DNA of 64,000 nucleotides from Bradyrhizobium lablabi (GTDB lineage: Bacteria; Pseudomonadota; Alphaproteobacteria; Rhizobiales; Xanthobacteraceae). The position numbers and the translations under genes are program-made. Below are positions 1-8,923 of the stretch, one piece after another (positions within the stretch are counted from its first letter, which is position 1; every line of letters begins with the position of its first letter). The notes under the pieces were generated by a model, which was given only the letters and a program-made list of their open reading frames with translations, was not told where the DNA came from and made no database searches. The stretch spans positions 1,798,001 to 1,862,000 of the forward strand of contig NZ_LT670844.1 in the NCBI RefSeq assembly GCF_900141755.1, given 5' to 3'.

Positions 1-327
1 GGCCCAGTTTCGCGACGCCGTCGCCTCATCATAAAAGGCGTATTGCGGTTCACCGCCGACGCTGCGCACAAACGCCAGCGTCGTCTGGTGATCGCTGCGT
101 GTGGCGTAGCGCAGATCCACCTGCGAGGCGGAGGCATGGTCGGCTATCATGCGCCCGAACATGTCGGCCGAGATGCCGCCGACAAATCCCGCCCGCGCGC
201 CGAGACGCGCCATGCCGACGGCAATGTTGAGGCAGGAACCTCCGACCACCGGCACGACGGCGTCGCGCCCGTCCATGGCTTTGACCGGCAGGAAGTCGAC
301 CAGGGCATCTCCAGAGCTTAGCAGCAT
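1..327 (-). CDS. PfkB-family sugar kinase, C-terminus cut by window edge
   Basis: The N-terminal ~109 residues of a ribokinase/PfkB-type kinase are present; the gene runs off the left edge. The conserved N-terminal glycine pair motif of the family is visible (GGSCLNIAVGMARLG), followed by GFVGGISADMFG. Members phosphorylate fructose or similar sugars with ATP in the cytosol. The ATG at 327 lies just inside the 3' end of the upstream FGGY kinase gene (stop at 354-356), so spacing is about 26 bp and the two are probably co-transcribed. In a polyol operon the likely job is fructokinase acting on fructose made by the dehydrogenase, but the substrate is inferred from context only. Confidence 0.8.
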   Translation of the reverse strand, partial: MLLSSGDALVDFLPVKAMDGRDAVVPVVGGSCLNIAVGMARLGARAGFVGGISADMFGRMIADHASASQVDLRYATRSDHQTTLAFVRSVGGEPQYAFYDEATASRNWA

Positions 328-353
328 GGTCTTGCAATCTTCCGCAATCAGCC

Positions 354-2000
354 TCAGTGATCGGTCTTGATCCCGCGCATCGCATCGCGACTTTCCCGGT
401 CCAATGTTCGCATCAGTCCGTGAACCCGGCGCTTCGAGCGGTGGAAGTCGGCCATGCCAGGTGCCGTGGGTTCGCTCGAGCGGCCGATCGCCGACATCGA
501 AGCCATGGCCTCGCCGATCGATGCATAGGCGGTGCCGGCAACCGCACCGAGCATCGCAGCTCCGAGCAGCACCGGTTCCTGGGTTTCGGGAACGGCAACG
601 GTGAGACCCGTCGTGTCCGCCATGATCTGGCGGACCAGCGCGCTTCGCCCCGCCCCGCCGCTGATCACCATCAGGTCGCTGTCGACCCCGTGCGCGCGGA
701 AGGCGTCGACCACATCGGCGAGACCATAGGCAAGGCCGCACAATCCCGCCACGAACAATCGCTCCATCGAAGCGATGTCGACGTCGAGATCGAGGCCAGC
801 GACGACCGCCCGCGAATCCGGATCGGCGAACGGCGAGCGGTTGCCGAGAAACTCGGGCATGACGTGGATATCGCGGGCCAACAACGCCGCCTCGCCCAAG
901 GATTTTTCGCGCGAGACGATGCGCCGCTCGAGAAATTCCAGGATTTCCTGTCCACCCGCATGCGCCGCCGCGAGCGCCTCGTTGTATGCCGGATGAGATT
1001 TGATCAGATGATCGATCGCCGCGCCTGCCGCCGACTGGCCGCCTTCATTGAGCCAGAAGCCTGGAACCATGCCCGAATAATAAGGACCCCAGACACCCGG
1101 CACGAAGCGCGCTTCGGATGTCGTCGCCATGATGCAGGCCGAGGTCCCCATGATGTAGGCGAGGCGTCGGCAAACATCGACAGAACCGCCCGCCTTCTCA
1201 CGCCCTCCAATCGTGCCGACACCTCCAGCGTGGGCATCGATCAGCGACGCCCCGACCGGCGTACCCTCCACGAGACCGAAATCGCGCGCGGCGGATGGCG
1301 AGAGGCCGGTGCCGAGCAGTGTGCCCGGCGCGACGATCTCTCTTCCGATCTTGGCGTAATCGTTCGCGGCGAGATCGCCAAGGCCGATGCGCACAAAATA
1401 GCTCTCGCTCCAGCGCCGTTCGTGGGCAAGATAATTCCATTTGCAGGCCAGCGTGCAGATCGAACGCTGCGTCGATCCGGTGGCGCGGAACGACAGATAA
1501 TCGGCGAGATCGAAGAAATGCCCCGCCGAGCGATAGCTCGACGGCAAATGCCGCTTCAGCCAAAGCAGTTTTGGAATCTCCATCTCGGGCGAGATCGAGC
1601 CGCCGACATAGCGCAAGACGTGGTCATGGGTGTCGTTGATCTCGCGCGCCTCGGCGATTGCGCGATGGTCCATCCAGACGATGACATTGCGCCGCGCCTC
1701 GCCCGACGGACTTACCGTCAGCGGCTCGGCGGCGGCGTCAAGCACCACCAGCGAGCAGGTCGCATCGAAGCCGATGCCCTTGACGGCGGCAGGTGGAACG
1801 GCTGCTTCCGCCATCGCGGCACGGACCGAGGCGGCGCAGGCCGCCCAGATATCCGACGACGATTGTTCGACGACGCTGCCTGCTTCATGCCAAATGGCGA
1901 TCGGATGCCGGGCAGTCGCGAGCAGGGTTCCCTTCTCGTCGAACACGCCGGCGCGCGCGCTCGACGTTCCGACGTCGACACCGATGAAGGCCTGCTTCAT
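354..2000 (-). CDS. FGGY-family carbohydrate (pentulose) kinase
   Basis: This 548-residue protein has the FGGY kinase layout: an N-terminal phosphate-binding loop GVDVGTSSAR at residues 7-16, a central DAHAGG segment carrying the presumed catalytic Asp (about residue 260), and a C-terminal adenosine-binding SGGAGRS loop (about 450). It resembles the D-ribulokinase/ribitol-kinase branch rather than glycerol kinase. I chose the ATG at 2000 because GGATAGGA lies directly before it; an in-frame TTG at 2015 is the alternative. It sits between the polyol dehydrogenase and the PfkB kinase. The likely role is phosphorylation of the ketopentose or ketohexose product of the dehydrogenase; the exact sugar cannot be read from sequence. 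Confidence 0.88.
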   Translation of the reverse strand: MKQAFIGVDVGTSSARAGVFDEKGTLLATARHPIAIWHEAGSVVEQSSSDIWAACAASVRAAMAEAAVPPAAVKGIGFDATCSLVVLDAAAEPLTVSPSGEARRNVIVWMDHRAIAEAREINDTHDHVLRYVGGSISPEMEIPKLLWLKRHLPSSYRSAGHFFDLADYLSFRATGSTQRSICTLACKWNYLAHERRWSESYFVRIGLGDLAANDYAKIGREIVAPGTLLGTGLSPSAARDFGLVEGTPVGASLIDAHAGGVGTIGGREKAGGSVDVCRRLAYIMGTSACIMATTSEARFVPGVWGPYYSGMVPGFWLNEGGQSAAGAAIDHLIKSHPAYNEALAAAHAGGQEILEFLERRIVSREKSLGEAALLARDIHVMPEFLGNRSPFADPDSRAVVAGLDLDVDIASMERLFVAGLCGLAYGLADVVDAFRAHGVDSDLMVISGGAGRSALVRQIMADTTGLTVAVPETQEPVLLGAAMLGAVAGTAYASIGEAMASMSAIGRSSEPTAPGMADFHRSKRRVHGLMRTLDRESRDAMRGIKTDH

Positions 2001-2042
2001 TCCTATCCCGCTCAAGGTCCGCGCAAGCTTAACACGTGGCGC

Positions 2043-2816
2043 CTACCAGCACGTATAGCCTCCATCGACCAGAACGATGCTCCCGGTCATCAAGCTTGCC
2101 GCGTCAGAGGCAAGGAACAGGACGACAGAGGCAACTTCATCGACCTCGCCCATCCGCGCCATCGGCGTGCCACCGATCCAGGCATCGTACATCTTCGGGC
2201 TGTTCTTGACGAATGCATTTAGGGGAGTTGCGATGTAAGTGGGCGCCACGGCATTGACGCGGACGCCGCGCGCGCCCCACTCCGCGGCAAGCGATTTTGT
2301 CAGATGGTGCACTGCGGCCTTGGAGGCGTTGTAATAGCTCTGCTCCTGGGGCTTGTTGACGATGAAGCCGGACATTGAGCCGATATTGACGATGGAACCC
2401 GACTTCGCTGCCAGCATGTGCTTGCCGAAGGCGCGGCAGCACCAGAAGGTGCCGTTGAGGTTGACGTCGATGACGTTGAGCCAGTGCTCGTCGGTCACCG
2501 TTTCGGCAGCCGTCTCGCTTCGGGCAATGCCGGCATTGTTGACGAGGATATCGACCTTGCCGTGCTGCGCCACGAGCTGATCGGCGACCTCGGAAACCCG
2601 CGCCGAATCCGTCACGTCCATGACGACGATATCAGCGTCGTACCCCTTCGCCTTGAGGCTGTCGCAAGCGGTTGCGGCCGCCTTCGGATCGCGGTCGGCG
2701 ATGATGACCTTCGCACCGGCTTCCCCGAGCGCCTCCGCGGAGGCGAGCCCGATCCCCTGCCCGGCGCCGGTGACGAGAGCAACGCGGCCGCCAAGTCTGA
2801 ATTTTTCCAGATACAT
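2043..2816 (-). CDS. SDR-family polyol dehydrogenase
   Basis: A 257-residue classical short-chain dehydrogenase. It has the NAD-binding TGAGQGIG at residues 16-23, NNAGIA near 93, a Ser in GSMSG and the catalytic YYNASK (Tyr-x3-Lys) near 160. The C-terminus DGGYTCW and the NIGSMSGFIVN stretch are like galactitol/arabinitol/sorbitol dehydrogenases of alphaproteobacteria. It probably oxidises a sugar alcohol to a ketose using NAD. The start at 2816 follows AGGAACGAAAAGAAG; the frame is open upstream but unlikely to be used. It lies between the ABC ATPase and two kinases, which fits uptake, oxidation, then phosphorylation. Substrate specificity is inferred. Confidence 0.88.
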   Translation of the reverse strand: MYLEKFRLGGRVALVTGAGQGIGLASAEALGEAGAKVIIADRDPKAAATACDSLKAKGYDADIVVMDVTDSARVSEVADQLVAQHGKVDILVNNAGIARSETAAETVTDEHWLNVIDVNLNGTFWCCRAFGKHMLAAKSGSIVNIGSMSGFIVNKPQEQSYYNASKAAVHHLTKSLAAEWGARGVRVNAVAPTYIATPLNAFVKNSPKMYDAWIGGTPMARMGEVDEVASVVLFLASDAASLMTGSIVLVDGGYTCW

Positions 2817-2857
2817 CTTCTTTTCGTTCCTGTTTACAGATTGCCCTTCGCCCCCGC

Positions 2858-3862
2858 TCACTTCCGGATGACCCCGCCCTCCTTGTCGAAGCGGTGCAGG
2901 CGGGCCGGATCCGGCAGGAGCCAGACGCGGTCGCCGGCCTTGAGATCGAATTCGCCGATGCAGCGCGCGGTGAGCATGCCGAGTTTGCCGGCATCGACAT
3001 AGAGGAAGGTGTCGCTGCCGAGATGCTCGGCGACCGATATGGTTCCGGGCCAGCCTTCACCCTCTTTGCCGATTCTCAAATGTTCCGGCCGAACGCCGAG
3101 GGTGGCGACGCCGGGCTCGCCGGCCGCTTCTCCAGGCACAAAATTCATCTTCGGTGAGCCAATAAAGCCGGCGACGAAAATATTGGCGGGGTGCTCGTAG
3201 AGCTCGAGCGGCGAGCCGTATTGCTCGATGAGGCCGGCATTGAGCACGACGATCTTGTCGGCCATCGTCATCGCCTCGACCTGGTCGTGGGTGACATAGA
3301 TCGCGGTGGTGCCGAGCTGCTTCTGCAGTTTTGTCACTTCCAGCCGCATCTGAACGCGCAGCGCCGCGTCCAGGTTGGACAAGGGCTCGTCGAACAGAAA
3401 CGCCTTGGGCTCGCGCACGATGGCGCGACCGATCGCGACGCGCTGGCGCTGCCCGCCGGAAAGTTCGCGCGGTTTGCGGTCAAGATAGGGCGTAAGGTTA
3501 AGCGTGGCGGCGGCTGCCTCCACCTTGCGGTCGATCTCCGGGCGCGGCAGTCCCGCCATCTTCAGGCCGAACGCGATATTGCCGCGCACACTCATATGCG
3601 GATAGAGCGCATAGGACTGAAACACCATCGACAGGCCGCGCTTGGCCGGCGGCACGTCCACCACATTGCGGCCGTCGATCAGGATCTGTCCGCCGGTGAC
3701 GTCTTCAAGTCCGGCGATCAGGCGCAACAGCGTGGTCTTGCCGCAGCCGGACGGCCCGACGAAAACGACGAACGAGCCGTCGTCAATATCGAGGTTGGCA
3801 TCCTTGATGATGTTGACCGGCCCAAAGGACTTGCGAACTCTCTGCAGCGTTATCTGGCCCAT
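2858..3862 (-). CDS. Sugar ABC transporter ATP-binding protein (MalK/UgpC/SmoK type)
   Basis: A 334-residue ATPase of the CUT1 carbohydrate importer class. It has Walker A GPSGCGKT at 36-43, signature LSGGQRQR near 134, Walker [12 protein letters not shown], and the H-loop [11 protein letters not shown]-terminal TOBE/OB domain of ~100 residues ends [16 protein letters not shown], typical of MalK-like subunits. The ATG at 3862 is chosen because homology begins exactly there (MGQITLQRV); the same frame is open upstream as a shadow of the permease gene. It powers the importer formed with the two permeases and binding protein encoded just upstream. Confidence 0.95.
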   Translation of the reverse strand: MGQITLQRVRKSFGPVNIIKDANLDIDDGSFVVFVGPSGCGKTTLLRLIAGLEDVTGGQILIDGRNVVDVPPAKRGLSMVFQSYALYPHMSVRGNIAFGLKMAGLPRPEIDRKVEAAAATLNLTPYLDRKPRELSGGQRQRVAIGRAIVREPKAFLFDEPLSNLDAALRVQMRLEVTKLQKQLGTTAIYVTHDQVEAMTMADKIVVLNAGLIEQYGSPLELYEHPANIFVAGFIGSPKMNFVPGEAAGEPGVATLGVRPEHLRIGKEGEGWPGTISVAEHLGSDTFLYVDAGKLGMLTARCIGEFDLKAGDRVWLLPDPARLHRFDKEGGVIRK

Positions 3863-3885
3863 GATCCCTCGCCCTTTTTGCTGAT

Positions 3886-4716
3886 CTATTTGACGGCGCC
3901 GAATGTCAGCCCGCGGACCAGCTGCCGCTGGGTGAACCATCCGAGAATGATGATCGGGGCAATGGCGAGCGTCGAGGCCGCTGACAGTTTTGCCCAGAAC
4001 AGGCCTTCGGGACTTGAATAGGACGCGATAAAAACCGTGAGCGGCGCGGCGTCCAATGTCGAAAGGTTCAGGGTCCAGAATGCCTCGTTCCACGCCAGGA
4101 TGAAGTTGAGAAGAAGTGTCGAGGCAAGGCCAGGAACGGCCATCGGCGTCAGCACATAGATGAGCTCGCGTCCGATGGTCGCGCCATCCATCCGCGCCGC
4201 CTCTAGGATATCCTTCGGGATTTCCTTGAAATAGGTGAAGAGCATCCAGACGACGATCGGCAGATTGCCGAGGCAAAGGATGAAGACGAGTCCCGCGCGG
4301 GTGTCCAGCAAGCCAAAATCCCGATAGATCAGATAGATCGGAACCAGCACGCCGACCGGCGGCATCATCTTGGTCGAGAGCATCCAGAGCAAGATGTCCT
4401 TGGTCCGCTTGGTCGGCGCAAACGCCATCGACCAGGCGGCCGGCACCGCGATCAGCATGGCGATGAGCGTCGATCCGCCGGCAACGATGATGGAGTTAAG
4501 CGCATGGTGAAAGTAGTCGCTGCGCTCCTGCACCGTCGCGTAGTTCTCTGTGGTCCAATGGAAAAATAGAAATTTGGGCGGCATGGCAAATGCATCAAGC
4601 TCGGTCTTGAAGCTCGTCAGCACCATCCACAGGATCGGCAGGAAAATCAGGAATCCGAAGAACCATGCCGCTGCCGTGGAAACCCACACGCGTCTCGAAG
4701 TTACCTTGCGTGCCAT
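3886..4716 (-). CDS. Carbohydrate ABC transporter permease (MalG/SmoG type)
   Basis: A 276-residue inner-membrane permease with about six hydrophobic segments, the first near residues 12-32. The cytoplasmic coupling motif EAARMDGA, the hallmark EAA loop of importers, is followed by the usual I...LP-type segment ([10 protein letters not shown]). It belongs to the MalG-like subgroup, which pairs with a MalF-like partner encoded immediately upstream (4720-5592, 3-bp gap). Together they form the translocation channel for the sugar or polyol bound by the periplasmic protein. The N-terminal Arg/Lys-rich stretch is cytoplasmic. Confidence 0.94.
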   Translation of the reverse strand: MARKVTSRRVWVSTAAAWFFGFLIFLPILWMVLTSFKTELDAFAMPPKFLFFHWTTENYATVQERSDYFHHALNSIIVAGGSTLIAMLIAVPAAWSMAFAPTKRTKDILLWMLSTKMMPPVGVLVPIYLIYRDFGLLDTRAGLVFILCLGNLPIVVWMLFTYFKEIPKDILEAARMDGATIGRELIYVLTPMAVPGLASTLLLNFILAWNEAFWTLNLSTLDAAPLTVFIASYSSPEGLFWAKLSAASTLAIAPIIILGWFTQRQLVRGLTFGAVK

Positions 4717-4719
4717 CGC

Positions 4720-5592
4720 CTAGGCCTCCAGGTTCCGTCCGATGATCCGCACCAGGAAGAACGCCACGATATTGGCGATCACGACCGCGACCAGTCCGCC
4801 GGCAGAGGCGTTTCCGACGTCAAACTGAATCAGCGCCTGCGAATAGATCAGGAACGCGATATTGGTGGTCTGCAATCCGGGGCCGCCGCCGGTCGTCACG
4901 AAAATCTCGGCGAACACGGTCAGGAGGAAGATCGTTTCGATCAGAATCACCACCGTGATCGGCCGCGCCAAGTGCGGCAAAGTGAGGTAGATGAACTTCG
5001 AAAGCGCGCCCGCGCCGTCCATCTCGGCCGCCTCCTTCTGCTCCTCGTCCTGTGATTGTAGCGCGGTGAGCAGGATGAGGGTCGCAAACGGCAGCCATTC
5101 CCAGGCGACGATCAGGATGACCGCGAACAAGGGCGCATCGGTGAACCAATCGATCGGCGTCATGCCGAGTCGCGTTGCGGCCCAGGCAAACAGCCCGGAG
5201 ACCGGATGCATCATCAGGTTTTTCCAAACCAGCGCGCTGACGGTCGGCATCACGAAAAACGGCGCAATCACCATCAGGCGGACGATGCTGCGCCCGATCA
5301 CCGGCTGGTCGAGCAACAGCGCCAGCGGCGTGCCGAGCAAGATAGTGATCGCCAGCACCGAGCCAACCAGCACCAGCGTGTTTAGCAGCGAGGTCAGGAA
5401 GGCGGGGTCGGTCAGAAAATATCTGAAATTCTCTAACCCGACAAAACTCTCGCTGCCCGGATCGAGCAGGCTGTAATGCAGCGTCGAAAAGTAGATCGTC
5501 ATCGCCAAGGGGACGATCATCCAGATGAACAGCAACGCGACGGCCGGCGTCAGCAGGGCTCTTCCGAGAACTTGGGTCTGCTGGGTCGCCAT
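4720..5592 (-). CDS. Carbohydrate ABC transporter permease (MalF/SmoF type)
   Basis: A 290-residue permease with six predicted membrane helices and the EAA loop EAAEMDGAGALSKF (about residues 200-213) followed by YLTLPHLARP. Residues 10-35 form the first helix. It is the MalF-like half of the importer. The gene sits between the binding-protein gene (about 125 bp upstream) and its partner permease (3 bp downstream), so the two permeases are almost certainly translated from one message. The amphipathic N-terminus lacks a cleavable signal. Relatives import mannitol, sorbitol or arabinitol, judged from the mixture of neighbours rather than from a diagnostic residue. Confidence 0.94.
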   Translation of the reverse strand: MATQQTQVLGRALLTPAVALLFIWMIVPLAMTIYFSTLHYSLLDPGSESFVGLENFRYFLTDPAFLTSLLNTLVLVGSVLAITILLGTPLALLLDQPVIGRSIVRLMVIAPFFVMPTVSALVWKNLMMHPVSGLFAWAATRLGMTPIDWFTDAPLFAVILIVAWEWLPFATLILLTALQSQDEEQKEAAEMDGAGALSKFIYLTLPHLARPITVVILIETIFLLTVFAEIFVTTGGGPGLQTTNIAFLIYSQALIQFDVGNASAGGLVAVVIANIVAFFLVRIIGRNLEA

Positions 5593-5717
5593 CGCCGCCT
5601 CCTGCTATTTTTGGGAAACTCGATGAGGCTGCCGTCCGGCCAGTATCGGGCCGGGCGGCAGTCAGTTTTGCGGCGCGTCGGGAGGGGATCGCCGCAAGCG
5701 TCAAGTGTCGACGCGCT

Positions 5718-7031
5718 CTACTTGATATAACCGGCGCGCTTCATTTCGCGTTCGGTCGCTGATTGCGCGGCAGCGAGCGCCGCATCGACGGTCGATGCGC
5801 CGGAGAGGGCCGCGGCGAACTGTTGGCCGACGGTGGTGCCGATGCCCTGGAATTCAGGGATCGCCGCGTATTGCACACCGACGTAAGGCACCGGCTGAAC
5901 CGTTGGCTTGTTCGGATCAGCGGCATCGATCGAAGCCAGCGTCAGCTTCGCGAACGGCGCGACCTTCAGATATTCAGGATTCTGATAGAGCGAGGTTCGC
6001 GTGCCCGGAGGCACGTTAGCCCATCCCTCCTTCTTGGCTACGATCTGGGTATATTCCTTGCTGGTGGCCCAGGCGATAAACTTCTCCGCCGCCTCGACCT
6101 TCTTCGATCCCGCCGGGATCGCGAGATTCCAGGCCCATAGCCAATTGGCGTTCTTTCCTAACCCCGTATTGGGGGCGAGTGCAAAGCCGACCTTGTCGGC
6201 AACCTTGGAGTCCTTTGGATTGGTCACCATGGAGGCGGCAACGGTGGCATCGATCCACATGCCGCATTTGCCGGAATTGAACAGCGCCAGATTTTCATTG
6301 AAGCCGTTCGAGCTTGCGCCCGGAGGGCCTGCGACCTTCATCAGGTCGACGTAAGTCGTCAGCGTTTTCTTCCACTCCGGCTTGTCGAATTGCGGCTGCC
6401 ATTTCTCGTCGAACCAGCGCGCGCCGAAGGAATTCGACATCGCGGTGAGGAAGGCCATGTTCTCGCCCCAACCCGCCTTGCCCCTCAGGCAGATGCCGTA
6501 GACGCCAGCGGATTTGTCGGTGAGTTTCTTCGCCGCATCGATGACAAAGTCCCAGGTCGGCTTTTCCGGCATGGTCAGGCCGGCCTTCTGGAACAGGTCG
6601 GTGCGATACATCACCATCGAACTCTCGCCGTAGAACGGCGCGGCAAAGAGCTTGCCATCAACCGACACCGCATCACGGATCTTCGGAAGCAGATCGGCAA
6701 CGTCGTAATCGGATCCGAGCTTGTCGAGCGGAACGAGCCAGTTCTTCTTGGCCCAGATCGGGACCTCGTAGGTGCCGATCGTGAGCACGTCGAACTGACC
6801 GCCCTTGGTGGCGATATCGGTGGTGACGCGCTGGCGCAGGACGTTCTCTTCGAGCGTCACCCACTTTACGGTTATGTCAGGGTTTTTGGCGGTGAACTCG
6901 TTGGTCAACCCCTGCATGCGGATCATGTCGCTGTTGTTCACAGTGGCAATGGTCAGGGTTGTCTGTGCAATCGAGGGGGCCGAGCCCAACAGGGTAACCG
7001 CGCCCACGAGGGCGCCGAGGACGTGTTTCAC
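5718..7031 (-). CDS. Extracellular solute-binding protein of sugar/polyol ABC transporter
   Basis: A 437-residue periplasmic binding protein (solute-binding family 1). The mature chain follows a signal peptide whose hydrophobic core is ALVGAVTLLGSA, with likely cleavage after PSIA at about residue 22. I use the GTG at 7031 because GGGAGGT lies 5 bp upstream; an open frame continues to 7079 but has no such site. It probably captures a sugar alcohol and delivers it to the MalF/MalG-like pair. It is the first transporter gene after the regulator; the 192-bp gap before it holds a candidate operator and promoter. Confidence 0.93.
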   Translation of the reverse strand: MKHVLGALVGAVTLLGSAPSIAQTTLTIATVNNSDMIRMQGLTNEFTAKNPDITVKWVTLEENVLRQRVTTDIATKGGQFDVLTIGTYEVPIWAKKNWLVPLDKLGSDYDVADLLPKIRDAVSVDGKLFAAPFYGESSMVMYRTDLFQKAGLTMPEKPTWDFVIDAAKKLTDKSAGVYGICLRGKAGWGENMAFLTAMSNSFGARWFDEKWQPQFDKPEWKKTLTTYVDLMKVAGPPGASSNGFNENLALFNSGKCGMWIDATVAASMVTNPKDSKVADKVGFALAPNTGLGKNANWLWAWNLAIPAGSKKVEAAEKFIAWATSKEYTQIVAKKEGWANVPPGTRTSLYQNPEYLKVAPFAKLTLASIDAADPNKPTVQPVPYVGVQYAAIPEFQGIGTTVGQQFAAALSGASTVDAALAAAQSATEREMKRAGYIK

Positions 7032-7056
7032 GGTAACCTCCCTATTTCCTAGCGTT

Positions 7057-7069
7057 GAGCATATGCCCA
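7057..7069. promoter_or_regulatory. Candidate operator GAGCATATGCCCA upstream of binding-protein gene
   Basis: The sequence GAGCATATGCCCA ends the 26-bp leader before the GTG of the binding-protein gene. A near-identical GAGCATATGCTCA occurs at 8878-8890 before the HAD gene. It is a near-palindrome around CATATG. The two promoters it would control flank the SorC-type regulator gene, so the simplest reading is an operator for that regulator. Binding is not shown. Confidence 0.4.
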
Positions 7070-7078
7070 CGCCTTGCA

Positions 7079-7110
7079 ATTATGTTCACACCATGGATTA
7101 ACCTTGTCAA
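7079..7110 (-). promoter_or_regulatory. Possible promoter of the polyol transport operon
   Basis: On the minus strand TTGACA (7110-7105) matches the -35 consensus. A -10-like GAACAT follows at 17-bp spacing (7087-7082); a better CATAAT lies slightly further (7084-7079, 20-bp spacing). The candidate operator at 7057-7069 would fall just downstream of the start site, which fits repression. This is pattern matching only. Confidence 0.3.
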
Positions 7111-7223
7111 GGTCAAGATGCGCCGGCTGCACGCCCGTTTGGGCAGGTGGAAGACTCCAGAACCGCCGCGGGCGGCCGCGGTTCCTGGCGGCCGTCGGAT
7201 GCTAACGTCGCCGGGTCATCGGC

Positions 7224-8177
7224 TTACGGCTGCAGGATCGCGCCCGCGGTGGTCTCGTCGGTGATCAAGCCGTTGATCAGGCGACCCATCAGCGCCGCCC
7301 GGATCGCCGAAACCTTGGCGGATCCGACAGCCGCGCCGATGGTCAGGGTTTTGGCGGGCACTTGCGGCGGAATGCTGGTAAGGCGCAGGTTTGTTCCGCC
7401 CTTGATGACGCCCCCCTCCGCGTCGAACGCCCAGCCGGTCAGTTCGCCGACGGCGCCGAGCCGCATCAATTCCAAGAGCTCCTCGCGTGTGACAAAACCG
7501 TCAACGCGCACCTGCGCGCCCTGATCCATCTGCCCTATTCCGACCAACCGCAAATCGGCCTTGGCGGCAACGGCCCGCACCCTCGCGATCGGATCGATCT
7601 GGAGCATCTGGTCGCGTTCGCGCTCGGACGACATCAGAAACGGCAACGGCATCGGATAGTGCCGCGCCTTGGTGCGATCCGCGAGCCGGCCGACGGTATC
7701 GAAAAAACTCGCCGAGCCGTCGGCCGAGATATTTCCGACCAGCGACACGATCTGGTGGTTGGGGCAGTCGATCGGCGAGACGCGCTCGACCGCCGCGCGC
7801 ACGGCTCTGCCGGTGCCGAGTGCGACGATCACCGGGGTCTCGCTGCGGAGCGTCGATTCCAGAATATTCGCGGCGCGCTCGGCGATGCCTGCGGCACCAA
7901 GCGGCGCCGCCGGGTCGGTCGGCACCACCTCGCAATAGACGAGATGGAACAAGTCCTTTAGCCGCGCGGCTAACTCCATGCAGGCCGCGATCGGATGCTC
8001 GAGCCGGAACGTGATCAGGCGCTCGGCCAGGCACAGTGAAACCAGGCGCTGCGCCGAGGCGCGCGACACCTTGAGCAGTTTTGCAATTTCGTCCTGGGTG
8101 TGACCGGCGATGAAGTAAAGCCAGCCGGCGCGGGCGGCTTCATCGAGACGCGATTTTTCGCTGTCCGACAATGTCAT
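7224..8177 (-). CDS. SorC-family sugar-binding transcriptional regulator
   Basis: A 317-residue regulator. An N-terminal winged helix-turn-helix (about residues 18-55, with DEIAKLLKVSRASAQR as the recognition region) precedes a ~250-residue sugar-phosphate-binding domain with GTGRAVRAAVE and GVGQMDQG-like loops, the SorC/DeoR effector fold. It should bind a phosphorylated sugar and control the adjacent polyol operon. Its ATG at 8177 overlaps the TGA of the HAD gene (8179-8177), so translation is coupled. The C-terminus (GRLINGLITDETTA) is typical of the family, where the last helices close over the ligand. Confidence 0.92.
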   Translation of the reverse strand: MTLSDSEKSRLDEAARAGWLYFIAGHTQDEIAKLLKVSRASAQRLVSLCLAERLITFRLEHPIAACMELAARLKDLFHLVYCEVVPTDPAAPLGAAGIAERAANILESTLRSETPVIVALGTGRAVRAAVERVSPIDCPNHQIVSLVGNISADGSASFFDTVGRLADRTKARHYPMPLPFLMSSERERDQMLQIDPIARVRAVAAKADLRLVGIGQMDQGAQVRVDGFVTREELLELMRLGAVGELTGWAFDAEGGVIKGGTNLRLTSIPPQVPAKTLTIGAAVGSAKVSAIRAALMGRLINGLITDETTAGAILQP

Positions 8178-8842
8178 CAAAACGCGCCCAATTGGTTCGG
8201 CCAGAAATCAGCCATTCGCCCAAAGACCCGATCTGCGCCCGCATTATAGAGCAGCGCCCTGCCGTCGCGCGACTGATAATGGCTGCCGCCGACAAATCCC
8301 CAGACCGTCATGCCGGCCGCTTTGGCCGCGGTGACGCCGCTGACACTGTCTTCGATCACGAGCGTGCGACGCGGATCCGTCTGCATCTTATCGGCGGCGT
8401 ACAGAAACAAATCGGGCGCCGGCTTGCCGCGCTCCACCATCTGCGCGGTAAAGAGCCTGTTGTCGAAATGCGGCGCGAGACCGGTCAACGACAGCGAGAA
8501 GGCGACACGATCGAAATCGCTGGACGAGGCGACGCAGTGCGGAATTTCCAAACCCTCCAGCACGGAGCTTACGCCTTCGATCGGGCAAAGCGCGGTCTCG
8601 AACGCCGCGCGAACTAGCGTTTTCAGTTCCGTCGAGAATTGCGCCGGGATCGCATGTCCCGACGCCTGATAGTGATCGAACACCGCGCTCACGCTTCGTC
8701 CAAGGAACAGGTCGAGCGCCTGATCCGGATCAAGATCGATGCCGTATCCCTTAAGGCCCTCCGAAAGGCAGCGGCAGCTCAGCATCTCGCTGTCGACCAG
8801 CACGCCGTCGCAGTCGAAAACGATGAGGTCGGGTTTGGTCAT
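8177..8842 (-). CDS. HAD-superfamily hydrolase (subfamily IA)
   Basis: A 221-residue haloacid-dehalogenase-like phosphatase or phosphomutase. Motif I is FDCDGVLVDSE, with nucleophile Asp10 and acid/base Asp12. Motif II is the SSSDFD serine region, motif III is the Lys in GKPAPDLF, and motif IV is VIEDSVSG. An alpha-helical cap lies between motifs I and II, as in beta-phosphoglucomutase and sugar-phosphate phosphatases. It heads the operon and overlaps the regulator gene, so it probably dephosphorylates or isomerises a sugar phosphate of the polyol pathway, possibly to limit a toxic intermediate. The substrate is unknown. Confidence 0.9.
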   Translation of the reverse strand: MTKPDLIVFDCDGVLVDSEMLSCRCLSEGLKGYGIDLDPDQALDLFLGRSVSAVFDHYQASGHAIPAQFSTELKTLVRAAFETALCPIEGVSSVLEGLEIPHCVASSSDFDRVAFSLSLTGLAPHFDNRLFTAQMVERGKPAPDLFLYAADKMQTDPRRTLVIEDSVSGVTAAKAAGMTVWGFVGGSHYQSRDGRALLYNAGADRVFGRMADFWPNQLGAF

Positions 8843-8877
8843 CGCAGGGTTCCATATCCCAATTCCCCCGCCGATCA

Positions 8878-8890
8878 GAGCATATGCTCA
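8878..8890. promoter_or_regulatory. Candidate operator GAGCATATGCTCA upstream of HAD gene
   Basis: GAGCATATGCTC (8878-8889) is a perfect 12-bp palindrome ending 36 bp before the HAD start codon. The same core recurs at 7057-7069 before the binding-protein gene. Two sites at the two control points of one locus argue for a shared regulator, most simply the SorC-family protein between them. Confidence 0.4.
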
Positions 8891-8923
8891 GGCCATGAGC
8901 AACAGCCCGCCCCATAAGGCCGT

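Noticed and set aside
357..2222. 621-codon plus-strand frame opposite the FGGY kinase
   Set aside because: Antisense shadow of a well-supported kinase that runs on into the dehydrogenase gene.
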